The notes below the pieces were generated by a model. The model was given only the letters and a program-made list of their open reading frames with translations, made no database searches and was not told where the DNA came from. This document shows, piece after piece, positions 5,571-12,710 of a stretch of DNA of 12,710 nt. Numbering within the stretch: position 1 is the first letter of the stretch; every line of letters begins with the position of its first letter. The translations under genes were made by a program, and so were the position numbers. The DNA is from an uncultured Flammeovirgaceae bacterium (lineage in GTDB: Bacteria; Bacteroidota; Bacteroidia; Cytophagales; Cyclobacteriaceae), in assembly GCA_946886805.1 (NCBI GenBank), contig CAMPJM010000058.1:1-12710 (forward strand), in the 5' to 3' direction.

Positions 5571-6710
5571 TTAGGAAAGTTCGACCTTTGCCTGATTCAA
5601 AATTTTAAAATAAAACGCTTCATACATTGGTAGCACTTTTGTCACATCAAACTCTTTTGCCCTTTCCAATGCATTGTTTTTGAAGGTTTGAAGGTTTTCA
5701 TCATCTAGGATAAACAAAGCTTTCTCTGTCATATCTTCCACGTCGCCAATTTTACAAACAAAACCGGTAACACCGTTGATGTTAAGCTCGGGAAGACCTC
5801 CTGCATTTGACGATATAAGCGGCACTTCACATGCCATTGCTTCTAATGCAGCCAAACCAAAGCTCTCCTTTTCAGATGGCATAATAAATAAATCGGCCAC
5901 TGATAATACCTCTTCTACTGCTTCCAATTTTCCTAAAAAGCGGACGTCGTCACAGACGCCTAACTTTCTACATAATAATTCTATGTTATTTCGTTCGGGA
6001 CCGTCTCCTACCAACAGTAACTTTGCCGGAATTTTCTTTCGAACGTGATTGAAAATTTTCACTACGTCTTCTACTCTTTTAACCTTTCTAAAGTTTGAGG
6101 TATGCACCACTAATTTCTCTCCGCTGGGACAAATAGCGGTTTTGAAATGATCTTTTTTCTGCTTCTTAAATCTATCCAGGTCTATGAAATTTGGTATGAC
6201 TTCAATTTCCTTATGGATATTAAAGTGTTCATAAGTATCTTTTCGCAAATCAGCAGAAACTGCGGTGACACCATCTGACTGATTAATGCTAAAGGTGACC
6301 ACCGGCTCGTATGAAGCGTCTTTTCCCACCAAAGTTATATCCGTACCGTGTAGGGTAGTTACCACAGGTATTTCAATTCCTTCAGTTTTTAAAATCTGCT
6401 TGGCCATATAAGCGGCAGAAGCATGTGGTATTGCATAATGCACATGCAACAGATCTAATTTCTCATATTTAACCACATTTACCATTTTACTTGCCAGCGC
6501 AAGTTCGTAGGGTGGATATTGGAACAATGGATATGTCCGGATATCTACCTCATGGTAAAATAGATTCTCATTAAAGAAGTCTAATCTGGTGGGTTGAGAA
6601 TAAGTTATAAAATGAACCTCATGACCTTCTTTGGCCAACGCTTTACCTAATTCTGTTGCTACTACGCCACTCCCACCAAAAGTAGGGTAACAAACTATAC
6701 CTATCCTCAT
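5571..6710 (-). CDS. bshA: N-acetyl-alpha-D-glucosaminyl L-malate synthase BshA (bacillithiol synthesis)
   Basis: This 379-residue GT4 glycosyltransferase joins GlcNAc from UDP-GlcNAc to L-malate, the first step of bacillithiol formation in the cytoplasm. The N-terminus MRIGIVCYPTFGGSGVVATE, with its GGSG nucleotide/acceptor loop at 12-15, is diagnostic of BshA. Other matching segments are LLHVHYAIPHA (87-97), TTLHGTDITLVG (118-129) and IPNFID (172-177). The GT4 donor-site E-x7-E motif is present as E282-SFGLAAL-E290, followed by GGLPEL (304-309). Length matches the family. It lies 86 bases after the GH3-type hydrolase gene in the same direction and 95 bases before the hydroxylase gene. bshB and bshC are not in the window. 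The start ATG at 6710 is unambiguous from the conserved first residues. Confidence 0.95.
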   Translation of the reverse strand: MRIGIVCYPTFGGSGVVATELGKALAKEGHEVHFITYSQPTRLDFFNENLFYHEVDIRTYPLFQYPPYELALASKMVNVVKYEKLDLLHVHYAIPHASAAYMAKQILKTEGIEIPVVTTLHGTDITLVGKDASYEPVVTFSINQSDGVTAVSADLRKDTYEHFNIHKEIEVIPNFIDLDRFKKQKKDHFKTAICPSGEKLVVHTSNFRKVKRVEDVVKIFNHVRKKIPAKLLLVGDGPERNNIELLCRKLGVCDDVRFLGKLEAVEEVLSVADLFIMPSEKESFGLAALEAMACEVPLISSNAGGLPELNINGVTGFVCKIGDVEDMTEKALFILDDENLQTFKNNALERAKEFDVTKVLPMYEAFYFKILNQAKVELS

Positions 6711-6719
6711 TTATAAGTT

Positions 6720-6746
6720 TACTGATTTATTGATATACTGATTTAT
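6720..6746. repeat. Short tandem repeat upstream of bshA
   Basis: TACTGATTTAT occurs at 6720-6730 and again at 6736-6746, a 16-base period. It lies in the 86-base gap directly before the bshA start codon, so it is in the leader of bshA if transcription starts upstream. It looks like the degenerate simple repeats elsewhere in the window, and no function is evident. Confidence 0.4.
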
Positions 6747-6796
6747 CGATGGGGTTTATAATAACAAATCAAGAATTGGAACAGGTTGTAAATATC

Positions 6797-9763
6797 TCAA
6801 TAATGATATTTATCATACTCCCACATTGCTTTATAAACTACATCCTGCATCCTTGTACGAATATCATTTTGATTTAGTTTAGCATTTCCTGCGTCAGGGT
6901 ATACGCGATTGGAAAGAAAAATAAAAACGAGGTCAAATTCGGGATCTACCCAAACCGCGGTGCCGGTAAATCCGGTGTGACCAAAGGTACTATTAGATGC
7001 AAAATTAGAGGTGGGTCCAAAGAAAGAATCGGTTGTAGGCTTATCCCACCCAAGGCCTCTTCTATTTTCTTCATTTTGCCTGCTTGCAAATTTCTCTACG
7101 GTTCCTTTGGGGATATAATTATAACCGCCGTAGTACCCGTTCTGTAGGTTCATCTGCATCAAAATCGCCAAATCATTTGAATTGCTAAAAATACCTGCAT
7201 GTCCGGCAACCCCCCCATACATTGCTGCGCCCTCGTCATGCACAATACCACAAACCAGCGAATTTCTGAAATGAGTATCATATTCTGTTGGGGCAATCCT
7301 ATTTAAAGGAAATTTGCACAGCGGCAAGTAAGTCATTGTCGATAAACCTAAGGGGTCATAAAAATTTTGCTCAAGAAAATTTTCCATTGGCTGATTCAAA
7401 AGCTTTTCAGATAGCTTTTGTAAAATATAAAATCCTAAATCGCTATACTTATATTCATAGGGATCTTTCTTTCGTTTCTTCTCCAAAAGATCAGAATTAA
7501 GAGTCCATTTCCATAGAGAATCCGGCAAGGAGCGCAGTCCATACAAGCCTTCAGATACCTGAAAATTGTAAACTGAATCCGAAAAATTCGAATAATATTC
7601 GGACATACCTCCAAATTCATCGACAGTTTTTCGCCAGAAAGGTATATAAGGGGAAAGACCTGCCTGGTGCAACAACACATCCCGAACTATAATATTTTTC
7701 TTATTTGTATTGAGAAGCTCCGGCAAATAAGTGCTGACTTTTTCATCAAGGTCCAACAATCCCCTTCCTTCTAGAAACATGACCGTCTGGAGCGTTGCAG
7801 CTACTTTAGTGACCGAAGCAACATCATAAATAGTTTCAGCGGTAACAGCAGTAAGGCTGTCATAAGTCTGATAGCCGAAAGATTTATCATAAACTATGAC
7901 CCCGTTTCGGGCTACCAAAACCTGACATCCCGGAGTTGCCTTTTCAGTGATTGCTTCTTTAGCAATTTTTTCTATATTCTTTAAGATCTTTGAACTCAAA
8001 CCTACATGTTCCGGCAACGCCACCGCCAGTCTGCCGATAGATCTTAAACTTTCACCGCTACCTTCCTGAAACGTAAGAGACGCTGTAATCGGCAGTCGGC
8101 CGGTAGCATCCAAAGCACCGAAAATAACCTGAGGAGCAAGCATCTGCGTATATTCATCTTCTTCATAGGTACATAAAACAGTATTGATATCTTCAAAAGA
8201 CCTTAAGCTATAAGGATTACCAAAAACTACTACCGCCACTTTGGTACCTTGCTCCTGTAGCGATCTTATAAAGGTGATGTCGTCTTTGCTAATTCCGTAA
8301 TCCCTGCTTCGCGAGTTGCTTAGGTTATGAAGCCCCACCACAACCATGCTATAATGTTTTAACTTATCAAATAAGACATTATAGGTTTGGGCATCTGCCT
8401 TGCTATCGAGGTTATAATGTGCAAAAGGGGCATATTTGGACAAAACGTCCTGAAAAGTCGATTGAGAATCTACTCCTATACTCAAGGATGCAAAAGTCAG
8501 CGTGTCCAATGCATACAAAGGAAGCATCTCATTGTCATCTTTTACCAGCGTAACCGCTTCCTGATACAATTTGAATTTAATTGCCCGGGCTTCTGGCCTG
8601 TTTAAATCACTCACTAGATTATCTAAAACTATCGGTTCATAGTTATTTAAGCCAGCCCAATATTTTGCATGAAGTATTTTTTTAACCCTATTATCAATAG
8701 CCTCTTTGTCTAAACGGCCTGTCTTTATAGCATCTTTTATACGGGATACCGCTTCCGGAACATCCTCAGAAAGCAACAATATGTCATTCCCCGCCTGCAA
8801 TGCCAGCACATCTACCTCTCCCGGCTTATAATATTTGGTGACACCTCTCATGTTTAGTGCATCAGTAAAAACAAGGCCTTTAAAACCCAGTTCGTTTTTT
8901 AGAAGACCTGTCACTATGGGTTTCGAAAGCGTGGATGCTTTATTCGGTATCTTGTCCAATGCAGGAATGCCTAAATGCGCCACCATGGTACTCATAAGAC
9001 TATCTTTAATGAGTTGTTTAAAAGGATATAACTCCATCTCCATCAGTCTTTCCTTTGAATGGTTTAATACAGGCAGGGTATAGTGAGAATCGCTTCCAGT
9101 GTCTCCATGCCCAGGAAAATGTTTGGCACTCGCTATTATACCGTTATCCTGAAGCCCCTTCATATAGGCGATGCCTTTTGCGCTTACTTTATGCTTATTT
9201 TCACCAAATGATCTGACGCCGATTACGGGATTATTGGGATTGCTATTAATGTCTATAACAGGAGCAAAATTTATATGCATGCCTAACCTATGGAACTGAT
9301 AGGCAATTTCTTTTCCCATCGCATAGATAATTTCATCATTTTCTATGGCTCCGAGTGTCAGTTGCTTGGGGAAATCCATCACACTGTCTAACCGCATTCC
9401 TACCCCCGTTTCTGCGTCCATGGCTATCAACATAGGCGTAGGAGCTGCCTTTTGATATCTATTGGTAAGTATTGCCTGCCTCACAGGGCCGCCCTGAAAG
9501 AAAGTTAAGCCCCCGACGTTGTATTCTTTGATGAGTTTTTCTAAAGCTGCATATTGGCTTTCTGACTGATTGGAATAGGCAGCAATGTTAAAAAGTTGTC
9601 CGAGTCTTTGGGTTTCGTTCAAACTGCTAAAGACACTGTCCACCCAAACCTCCTCCTTCATATCATTGAAGGTATCATTTATATTAAAAGTGTTTTTATA
9701 TGCGTTTCCTTGAAGATTAAGAATTGTGGTTAGAAAGTAAATAAGACAAACTTTTTTAAACAT
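6797..9763 (-). CDS. Exported GH3 beta-N-acetylglucosaminidase fused to a serine beta-lactamase-fold domain
   Basis: A 988-residue protein in three parts. The N-terminus MFKKVCLIYFLTTILNLQGNA is a likely signal peptide, cut after GNA. Residues about 35-370 form a NagZ-type GH3 domain with the signature KHFPGHGDT (214-222), the catalytic Asp-His pair at D225/H227 in GSDSH, and the nucleophile D301 in LVFTDALNMRG. A GH3 C-terminal-like region follows to about 590. From about 600 to the end there is a beta-lactamase/class C PBP-like domain with S650-V-T-K653, Y773-S-D775 (usual YxN) and H929-T-G931, so all catalytic motifs are present. It probably cleaves GlcNAc-containing wall or chitin-type fragments outside the cytoplasmic membrane and carries a second esterase, amidase or transpeptidase-like activity; the latter is unproven. 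Such fusions are known in Bacteroidota. The gene heads the minus-strand block with bshA. Confidence 0.93.
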   Translation of the reverse strand: MFKKVCLIYFLTTILNLQGNAYKNTFNINDTFNDMKEEVWVDSVFSSLNETQRLGQLFNIAAYSNQSESQYAALEKLIKEYNVGGLTFFQGGPVRQAILTNRYQKAAPTPMLIAMDAETGVGMRLDSVMDFPKQLTLGAIENDEIIYAMGKEIAYQFHRLGMHINFAPVIDINSNPNNPVIGVRSFGENKHKVSAKGIAYMKGLQDNGIIASAKHFPGHGDTGSDSHYTLPVLNHSKERLMEMELYPFKQLIKDSLMSTMVAHLGIPALDKIPNKASTLSKPIVTGLLKNELGFKGLVFTDALNMRGVTKYYKPGEVDVLALQAGNDILLLSEDVPEAVSRIKDAIKTGRLDKEAIDNRVKKILHAKYWAGLNNYEPIVLDNLVSDLNRPEARAIKFKLYQEAVTLVKDDNEMLPLYALDTLTFASLSIGVDSQSTFQDVLSKYAPFAHYNLDSKADAQTYNVLFDKLKHYSMVVVGLHNLSNSRSRDYGISKDDITFIRSLQEQGTKVAVVVFGNPYSLRSFEDINTVLCTYEEDEYTQMLAPQVIFGALDATGRLPITASLTFQEGSGESLRSIGRLAVALPEHVGLSSKILKNIEKIAKEAITEKATPGCQVLVARNGVIVYDKSFGYQTYDSLTAVTAETIYDVASVTKVAATLQTVMFLEGRGLLDLDEKVSTYLPELLNTNKKNIIVRDVLLHQAGLSPYIPFWRKTVDEFGGMSEYYSNFSDSVYNFQVSEGLYGLRSLPDSLWKWTLNSDLLEKKRKKDPYEYKYSDLGFYILQKLSEKLLNQPMENFLEQNFYDPLGLSTMTYLPLCKFPLNRIAPTEYDTHFRNSLVCGIVHDEGAAMYGGVAGHAGIFSNSNDLAILMQMNLQNGYYGGYNYIPKGTVEKFASRQNEENRRGLGWDKPTTDSFFGPTSNFASNSTFGHTGFTGTAVWVDPEFDLVFIFLSNRVYPDAGNAKLNQNDIRTRMQDVVYKAMWEYDKYHY

Positions 9764-9894
9764 AAGGTGGTTAGCAATTTATATATTAATTTTATACTTT
9801 ATTTTTACTAGCGATCAATACGCAATTTAGCTTTATTTTAAGTATTTATATTTTAAGCACTTAATTTGCTTTGTAAGATTTAGACTTAATCGAT

Positions 9895-10242
9895 ATGAAA
9901 ATTCCTTCTTTAACAAAAATACCCAGCCATCAGAAATTTAAATACGAGCCCCGCTTTTACGATCCCATTAAGGAGGAGATAGCGGAAAGAACAAAAAGAA
10001 TCAAAAGTCAGATGAACGGTGACTTTGACTCCGGGTACGGATCCACTATTCGACAGTCCTTTAAAAGAAGGAGCAGAGAAAACCAGCAATCAAATATAAC
10101 GCAGGTATTGATCATTTTACTATTAGTTGGTACGTTTACAGGCTATTTTTATTATGGTAATGTTGCATTTTATATTATTATGGTCTTAGCTCCATTGTAT
10201 ATTCTTATTAAGAAAACTAACTTTTTTAAAAAGCGGTCCTAA
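9895..10242 (+). CDS. Small membrane protein of unknown function, upstream of mutL
   Basis: This 115-residue protein has a basic, soluble first half and two hydrophobic helices near residues 69-87 (ITQVLIILLLVGTFTGYFYY) and 90-105 (VAFYIIMVLAPLYILI), ending in the basic tail KKTNFFKKRS. The motif KFKYEPRFYDPIKEEIAER near the start resembles a family in Bacteroidota that lies beside mutL and is sometimes misannotated as riboflavin synthase subunit beta because ribH is nearby in some genomes. Nothing in the sequence supports riboflavin synthesis. Its TAA is directly followed by the mutL ATG, so the two are translated from one message. Function unknown. An ATG at 9895 preceded by an AT-rich leader is the only sensible start. 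Confidence 0.85.
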   Translation: MKIPSLTKIPSHQKFKYEPRFYDPIKEEIAERTKRIKSQMNGDFDSGYGSTIRQSFKRRSRENQQSNITQVLIILLLVGTFTGYFYYGNVAFYIIMVLAPLYILIKKTNFFKKRS

Positions 10243-12090
10243 ATGCTAGATATTATTCAACTGCTCCCTGACGCAATTGCGAACCAAATTGCTGCAGGGG
10301 AAGTAGTTCAGCGCCCTGCATCTGTGGTGAAAGAGCTTTTGGAAAATGCTGTGGATGCAAAAAGCAGTAAAATTTCAGTAAAAATAAAGGAGGCGGGAAA
10401 AACACTCATTCAGATTAGCGATAATGGCAGCGGAATGAGCGGCACGGATGCCAGAATGAGCTTTGAAAGACACGCTACTTCCAAAATCAGGAAATCAGAA
10501 GATTTATTTACCATTCGAACAATGGGGTTTAGAGGCGAAGCCCTTGCTTCTATTGCGGCTGTCGCTCAAGTTGAGATGAAGACCAAAAGAGCTGAAGATG
10601 AAGTGGGAACGTGCATTTCAGTAGAAGGATCTGAAATAATGGTTCAGGAACCAACATCATGCCCCGACGGGACTTCCATTGCTGTTAAGAACCTATTTTT
10701 TAACGTTCCTGCCAGAAGAAATTTTTTAAAATCTAATCCTGTTGAAACCAGACATATTATAGACGAATTTCAAAGAGTAGCCTTATCTAATCCGCAAATA
10801 ACCTGTTCCTTGCTGCAAAATGATCTGGAAGTGTATAATTTACCGGGAGGGAAGCTGAGTCAGAGAATCGTGGGCCTGTTCGGCAAACAATATCAGGAGC
10901 AATTAATAGCCTGTCAGGAAGATACTTCGCACATAAAAATTCAAGGCTATATAGGCAAACCTGAAAATGCAAAAAGGACGAAAGGGGAGCAATTTTTCTT
11001 CGTTAATAACCGCTACATCAAAAATCATTACTTAAATCATGCGGTCCAAAACGCATATGAGGGCTTACTTCCCGATGACTGCTATCCATTTTACGTGCTG
11101 TTCATAGAGATTGATCCAAAGCATATAGACATAAATGTGCATCCGACAAAAACGGAAATCAAATTTGATGATGAAAGGACAATTTATGCAATCATTCGTG
11201 CGGCCGTTAAACAAGCATTAGGGGCTCACAATATTACCCCGTCACTGGATTTTGACCATGATGTGAATTTTCATGCAATTGCCACTTCGGGTTTAAACTT
11301 CAACAGGGACAGCCAGGCCGATAGAAATTACAGCCAATTCAAAACATCTCCGAGGGAACATTCGAACACCGTACATTGGGAGAAGATGTTCGAGATTTCA
11401 AGGCAGGAAATCTCCGACTATAGCGGTGGGGAAATACCGGATTTTAATAAGCCGGAAGCAATAACTTTTGAAAGTGCGGCAAATAAACAATCTGCTGTGT
11501 CAGACTTGTTTGAATCTAATGACAATACACAAACAATATTTCAACTACATTTTCAATACATCACCTCTCAAATTAAGTCAGGCTTAATGATTATAGATCA
11601 ACAGGCTGCTCATGAAAGGATATTGTATGAGAAATATAGTATTGCTTTAGAAAAAAAGTCAGGCGCTTCGCAACAATTTTTATTCCCTCAGACAATCTCG
11701 TTGAACCCAACCGATTTTGCGCTGGTAATGGAATTGGAGCCGGAATTTAAAGCGCTCGGCTTTATTTTTAATATCTTTGGCAAAACTGATTTGGTCATTA
11801 ACGGGATTCCTGCCGATATTGCTGGGAGTGATGAGAAAAATCTGTTTGAAGGATTGATAGAACAATTCAAAAAGAATAAATCGGAGTTATCAATTGACAA
11901 GCGGGAAAACATGGCCAGATCAATGGCAAAGAGAGCTGCAATAAAACCGGGGCAGAAACTTTCCGCAACAGAAATGCGTACCATTATCGACCAGCTTTTT
12001 GCCTGTTCCAATCCAAATTATTCCCCTCATGGAAAGGTGATCTTTTATATTTTGGGAATGGATAAGATTGCAGGGTTTTTTCATAAGTAG
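10243..12090 (+). CDS. mutL: DNA mismatch repair protein MutL
   Basis: The 615-residue protein has the GHKL ATPase motifs of MutL: IANQIAAGEVVQRPASVVKE (12-31) with the likely general base E31, LLENAVDA with N35, DNGSG (60-64), HATSK (77-81) and FRGEAL (96-101). The transducer domain is marked by FFVNNRYIK and NVHPTKTEIKF. After a variable linker comes a C-terminal dimerisation domain with DQQAAHERILYE starting at D452, AKRAAIKPG, and SPHGK at about 594-598. This equals the DQHA(x)2E(x)4E and CPHGR sites of nicking-type MutL proteins, but His is replaced by Gln in the first and Cys by Ser in the second, so metal binding may be altered. It acts with MutS in strand repair after replication. The ATG at 10243 follows the stop of the preceding gene without a gap, suggesting translational coupling. 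Confidence 0.97.
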   Translation: MLDIIQLLPDAIANQIAAGEVVQRPASVVKELLENAVDAKSSKISVKIKEAGKTLIQISDNGSGMSGTDARMSFERHATSKIRKSEDLFTIRTMGFRGEALASIAAVAQVEMKTKRAEDEVGTCISVEGSEIMVQEPTSCPDGTSIAVKNLFFNVPARRNFLKSNPVETRHIIDEFQRVALSNPQITCSLLQNDLEVYNLPGGKLSQRIVGLFGKQYQEQLIACQEDTSHIKIQGYIGKPENAKRTKGEQFFFVNNRYIKNHYLNHAVQNAYEGLLPDDCYPFYVLFIEIDPKHIDINVHPTKTEIKFDDERTIYAIIRAAVKQALGAHNITPSLDFDHDVNFHAIATSGLNFNRDSQADRNYSQFKTSPREHSNTVHWEKMFEISRQEISDYSGGEIPDFNKPEAITFESAANKQSAVSDLFESNDNTQTIFQLHFQYITSQIKSGLMIIDQQAAHERILYEKYSIALEKKSGASQQFLFPQTISLNPTDFALVMELEPEFKALGFIFNIFGKTDLVINGIPADIAGSDEKNLFEGLIEQFKKNKSELSIDKRENMARSMAKRAAIKPGQKLSATEMRTIIDQLFACSNPNYSPHGKVIFYILGMDKIAGFFHK

Positions 12091-12096
12091 TGGGGG

Positions 12097-12197
12097 AGTT
12101 GGAAGTAGGAAGTTTGAAGTGGGAAGTTTGAAGTTCAAAGTTCAAGGTTCAAAGTTTAATGTTTAAGGTTGAAAGTTCAAGGTTTAAAGTTTAAGTA
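12097..12197. repeat. Degenerate AAGTTCAA/GAAGTTTG word tract
   Basis: Starting seven bases after the mutL stop, the plus strand is made of variants of GAAGTTTGAAGT, AAGTTCAAAGTTCAAGG and GTTTAAAGTTTAAG, with a period drifting between 7 and 10 bases. The strand asymmetry (G/A/T-rich, almost no C) and gradual drift suggest slippage-driven growth. Chance frames in it do not look like protein. Confidence 0.65.
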
Positions 12198-12253
12198 ATA
12201 GGTGGCAAGTTTGCTGGCTGTTCACTTGTTTATAACTGTAAAGGGAAAAATTT

Positions 12254-12340
12254 ACGGCCGTCCTATACCCCAGAGGGGTAAGCTGTTTATAGAAAAATAT
12301 AAATAATGGGAAATACGCTCCGTAGGTGCGTTCTGTTTGT
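12254..12340. repeat. Palindrome-plus-tail units spaced about 50 bp
   Basis: TACCCC-aga-GGGGTA (12266-12280) is followed by AGCTGTTTATAGA. ACGC-t-CC-gta-GG-t-GCGT (12315-12331) is followed by TCTGTTTGTGA. The shared tails CTGTTTAT (12283) and CTGTTTGT (12333) are exactly 50 bases apart, so these look like two diverged units of one repeat. A perfect palindrome ACGGCCGT (12254-12261) and an upstream TTGTTTATAA (12226-12235) hint at a third, decayed unit. I associate CCGTAGG-type palindromes followed by CTGTTTATAGA with intergenic repeats of Bacteroidota from memory. Confidence 0.6.
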
Positions 12341-12343
12341 GAA

Positions 12344-12400
12344 GATGGAGGTTAAAGTTGGAAGTTAGGAGTAAGAAGTGGGGAAGTGGAAACACGGAAG
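12344..12400. repeat. Second G/A-rich degenerate word tract
   Basis: Downstream of the palindromic units the sequence again consists of related words such as GGAGGTTAAAGTTGGAAGTT, AGGAGTAAGAAGTGGGG and AAGTGGAAAC. It has the same flavour as the tract just after mutL, so the palindromic units may have been inserted into, or lie between, two parts of one tract. Confidence 0.45.
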
Positions 12401-12468
12401 CAGAACAGAAACAGCTAACGGTCCATTTTCAAAGCAATATTAATTATACTAAAAAAAATTAAATATAC

Positions 12469-12710
12469 ATGTTTGGTAACCTGACACCAATGGTAAAGAA
12501 CCTGCTAATAATAAATGTAGGTGTTTTTCTTGCCCAAGTAATTTTAGACTTAAACTTTCCTGCGCTGTTAGGGCTTCGTTATATTTTTTCTGATGCTTTT
12601 AAGCCATATCAAATTCTGACACACATTTTTGTGCATGCAAACGGTATGCATTTGTTCAGTAATATGTTTGCCCTCTTCATATTTGGACCAATGCTTGAGC
12701 GTTTTTGGGG
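12469..12710 (+). CDS. Rhomboid-family intramembrane serine protease, N-terminal part (cut by window edge)
   Basis: Eighty complete codons are visible from the ATG at 12469 to the right edge. The peptide starts MFGNLTPMVKNLLIINVGVF with a first membrane helix at about 9-28. The rhomboid signature follows: L50-T-H52-IFV-H56-ANGM-H61-LFS-N65-MFALFIFGPMLE. H61 and N65 match the oxyanion-hole residues of GlpG-type rhomboids. The catalytic serine (GxSG) and histidine lie beyond the window, so activity cannot be judged. Rhomboid proteases cut transmembrane substrates inside the bilayer. A rhomboid gene downstream of mutL is, from memory, a recurrent arrangement in Bacteroidota, but the 378-bp repeat spacer suggests separate transcription here. 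An alternative start is M8. Confidence 0.9.
   Translation, partial: MFGNLTPMVKNLLIINVGVFLAQVILDLNFPALLGLRYIFSDAFKPYQILTHIFVHANGMHLFSNMFALFIFGPMLERFW

Larger units (their letters stand above)
12091..12468. other. Spacer between mutL and the rhomboid gene, filled with repeats
   Basis: No gene is visible in these 378 bases. The first third is a degenerate run of 7- to 8-base words, the middle has palindromes with TGTTTAT-like tails, then a second G/A-rich word tract, and the last 50 bases before the rhomboid start are very AT-rich. I found no match to TAnnTTTG before the rhomboid ATG and no clear terminator with a U-run after mutL. Confidence 0.6.

Noticed and set aside
7435..7680. 81-codon minus-strand frame within the GH3 fusion gene
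   Set aside because: An out-of-frame shadow; the long frame here carries the YSD motif and is continuous.
9895..10242. Riboflavin synthase beta subunit
   Set aside because: The protein has two membrane helices and no lumazine synthase motifs; the name is a likely annotation carry-over in this gene family.
11688..12011. 107-codon minus-strand frame in mutL
   Set aside because: Antisense to the conserved C-terminal domain of MutL, no recognisable features.

Overview
The window looks like a chromosomal segment from a member of the Bacteroidota, most likely Cytophagales-like. The DNA is AT-rich with AT-rich spacers. It carries a BshA-type bacillithiol glycosyltransferase, a secreted GH3 hydrolase fused to a beta-lactamase-fold domain, and a small membrane protein abutting mutL with a rhomboid gene downstream. 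The lineage call rests on these protein types and is inference; there is no rRNA or other phylogenetic marker. I see no tRNA, rRNA, CRISPR array, transposase or phage gene.

Left part (1-3039). A truncated gene on the minus strand enters from the left edge; its 34 visible codons match the start of AlbA_2 / Schlafen-type ATP-binding proteins. A gene-free, repeat-bearing spacer follows. Then comes a two-gene minus-strand unit, a VWA-domain protein followed 19 bp later by a MoxR/ChlI-like AAA+ ATPase, which forms a chaperone-like ATPase/VWA pair.

Middle (3040-9763). A 352-bp AT-rich spacer leads to a 42-residue lipoprotein gene on the plus strand. A long hairpin separates it from the convergent minus-strand block. 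In transcription order that block is: GH3/beta-lactamase-fold exported hydrolase, bshA, a fatty-acid-hydroxylase-superfamily membrane protein, a 410-bp spacer with nested inverted repeats, and an atypical SDR (YeeZ-like) protein. The themes are cell-wall sugar turnover, low-molecular-weight thiol synthesis and lipid modification.

Right part (9764-12710). Divergent from the GH3 gene are a 115-residue two-helix membrane protein, mutL starting directly after its stop codon, and, after a 378-bp spacer full of degenerate repeats and palindromes, the start of a rhomboid protease gene that runs off the window.

Most genes are ordinary housekeeping or envelope genes. I found no clear new multi-gene system. 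The least explained items are the inverted-repeat structure at 4466-4797, the roughly 50-bp-spaced palindromes at 12254-12340, and the tiny lipoprotein with its long leader.
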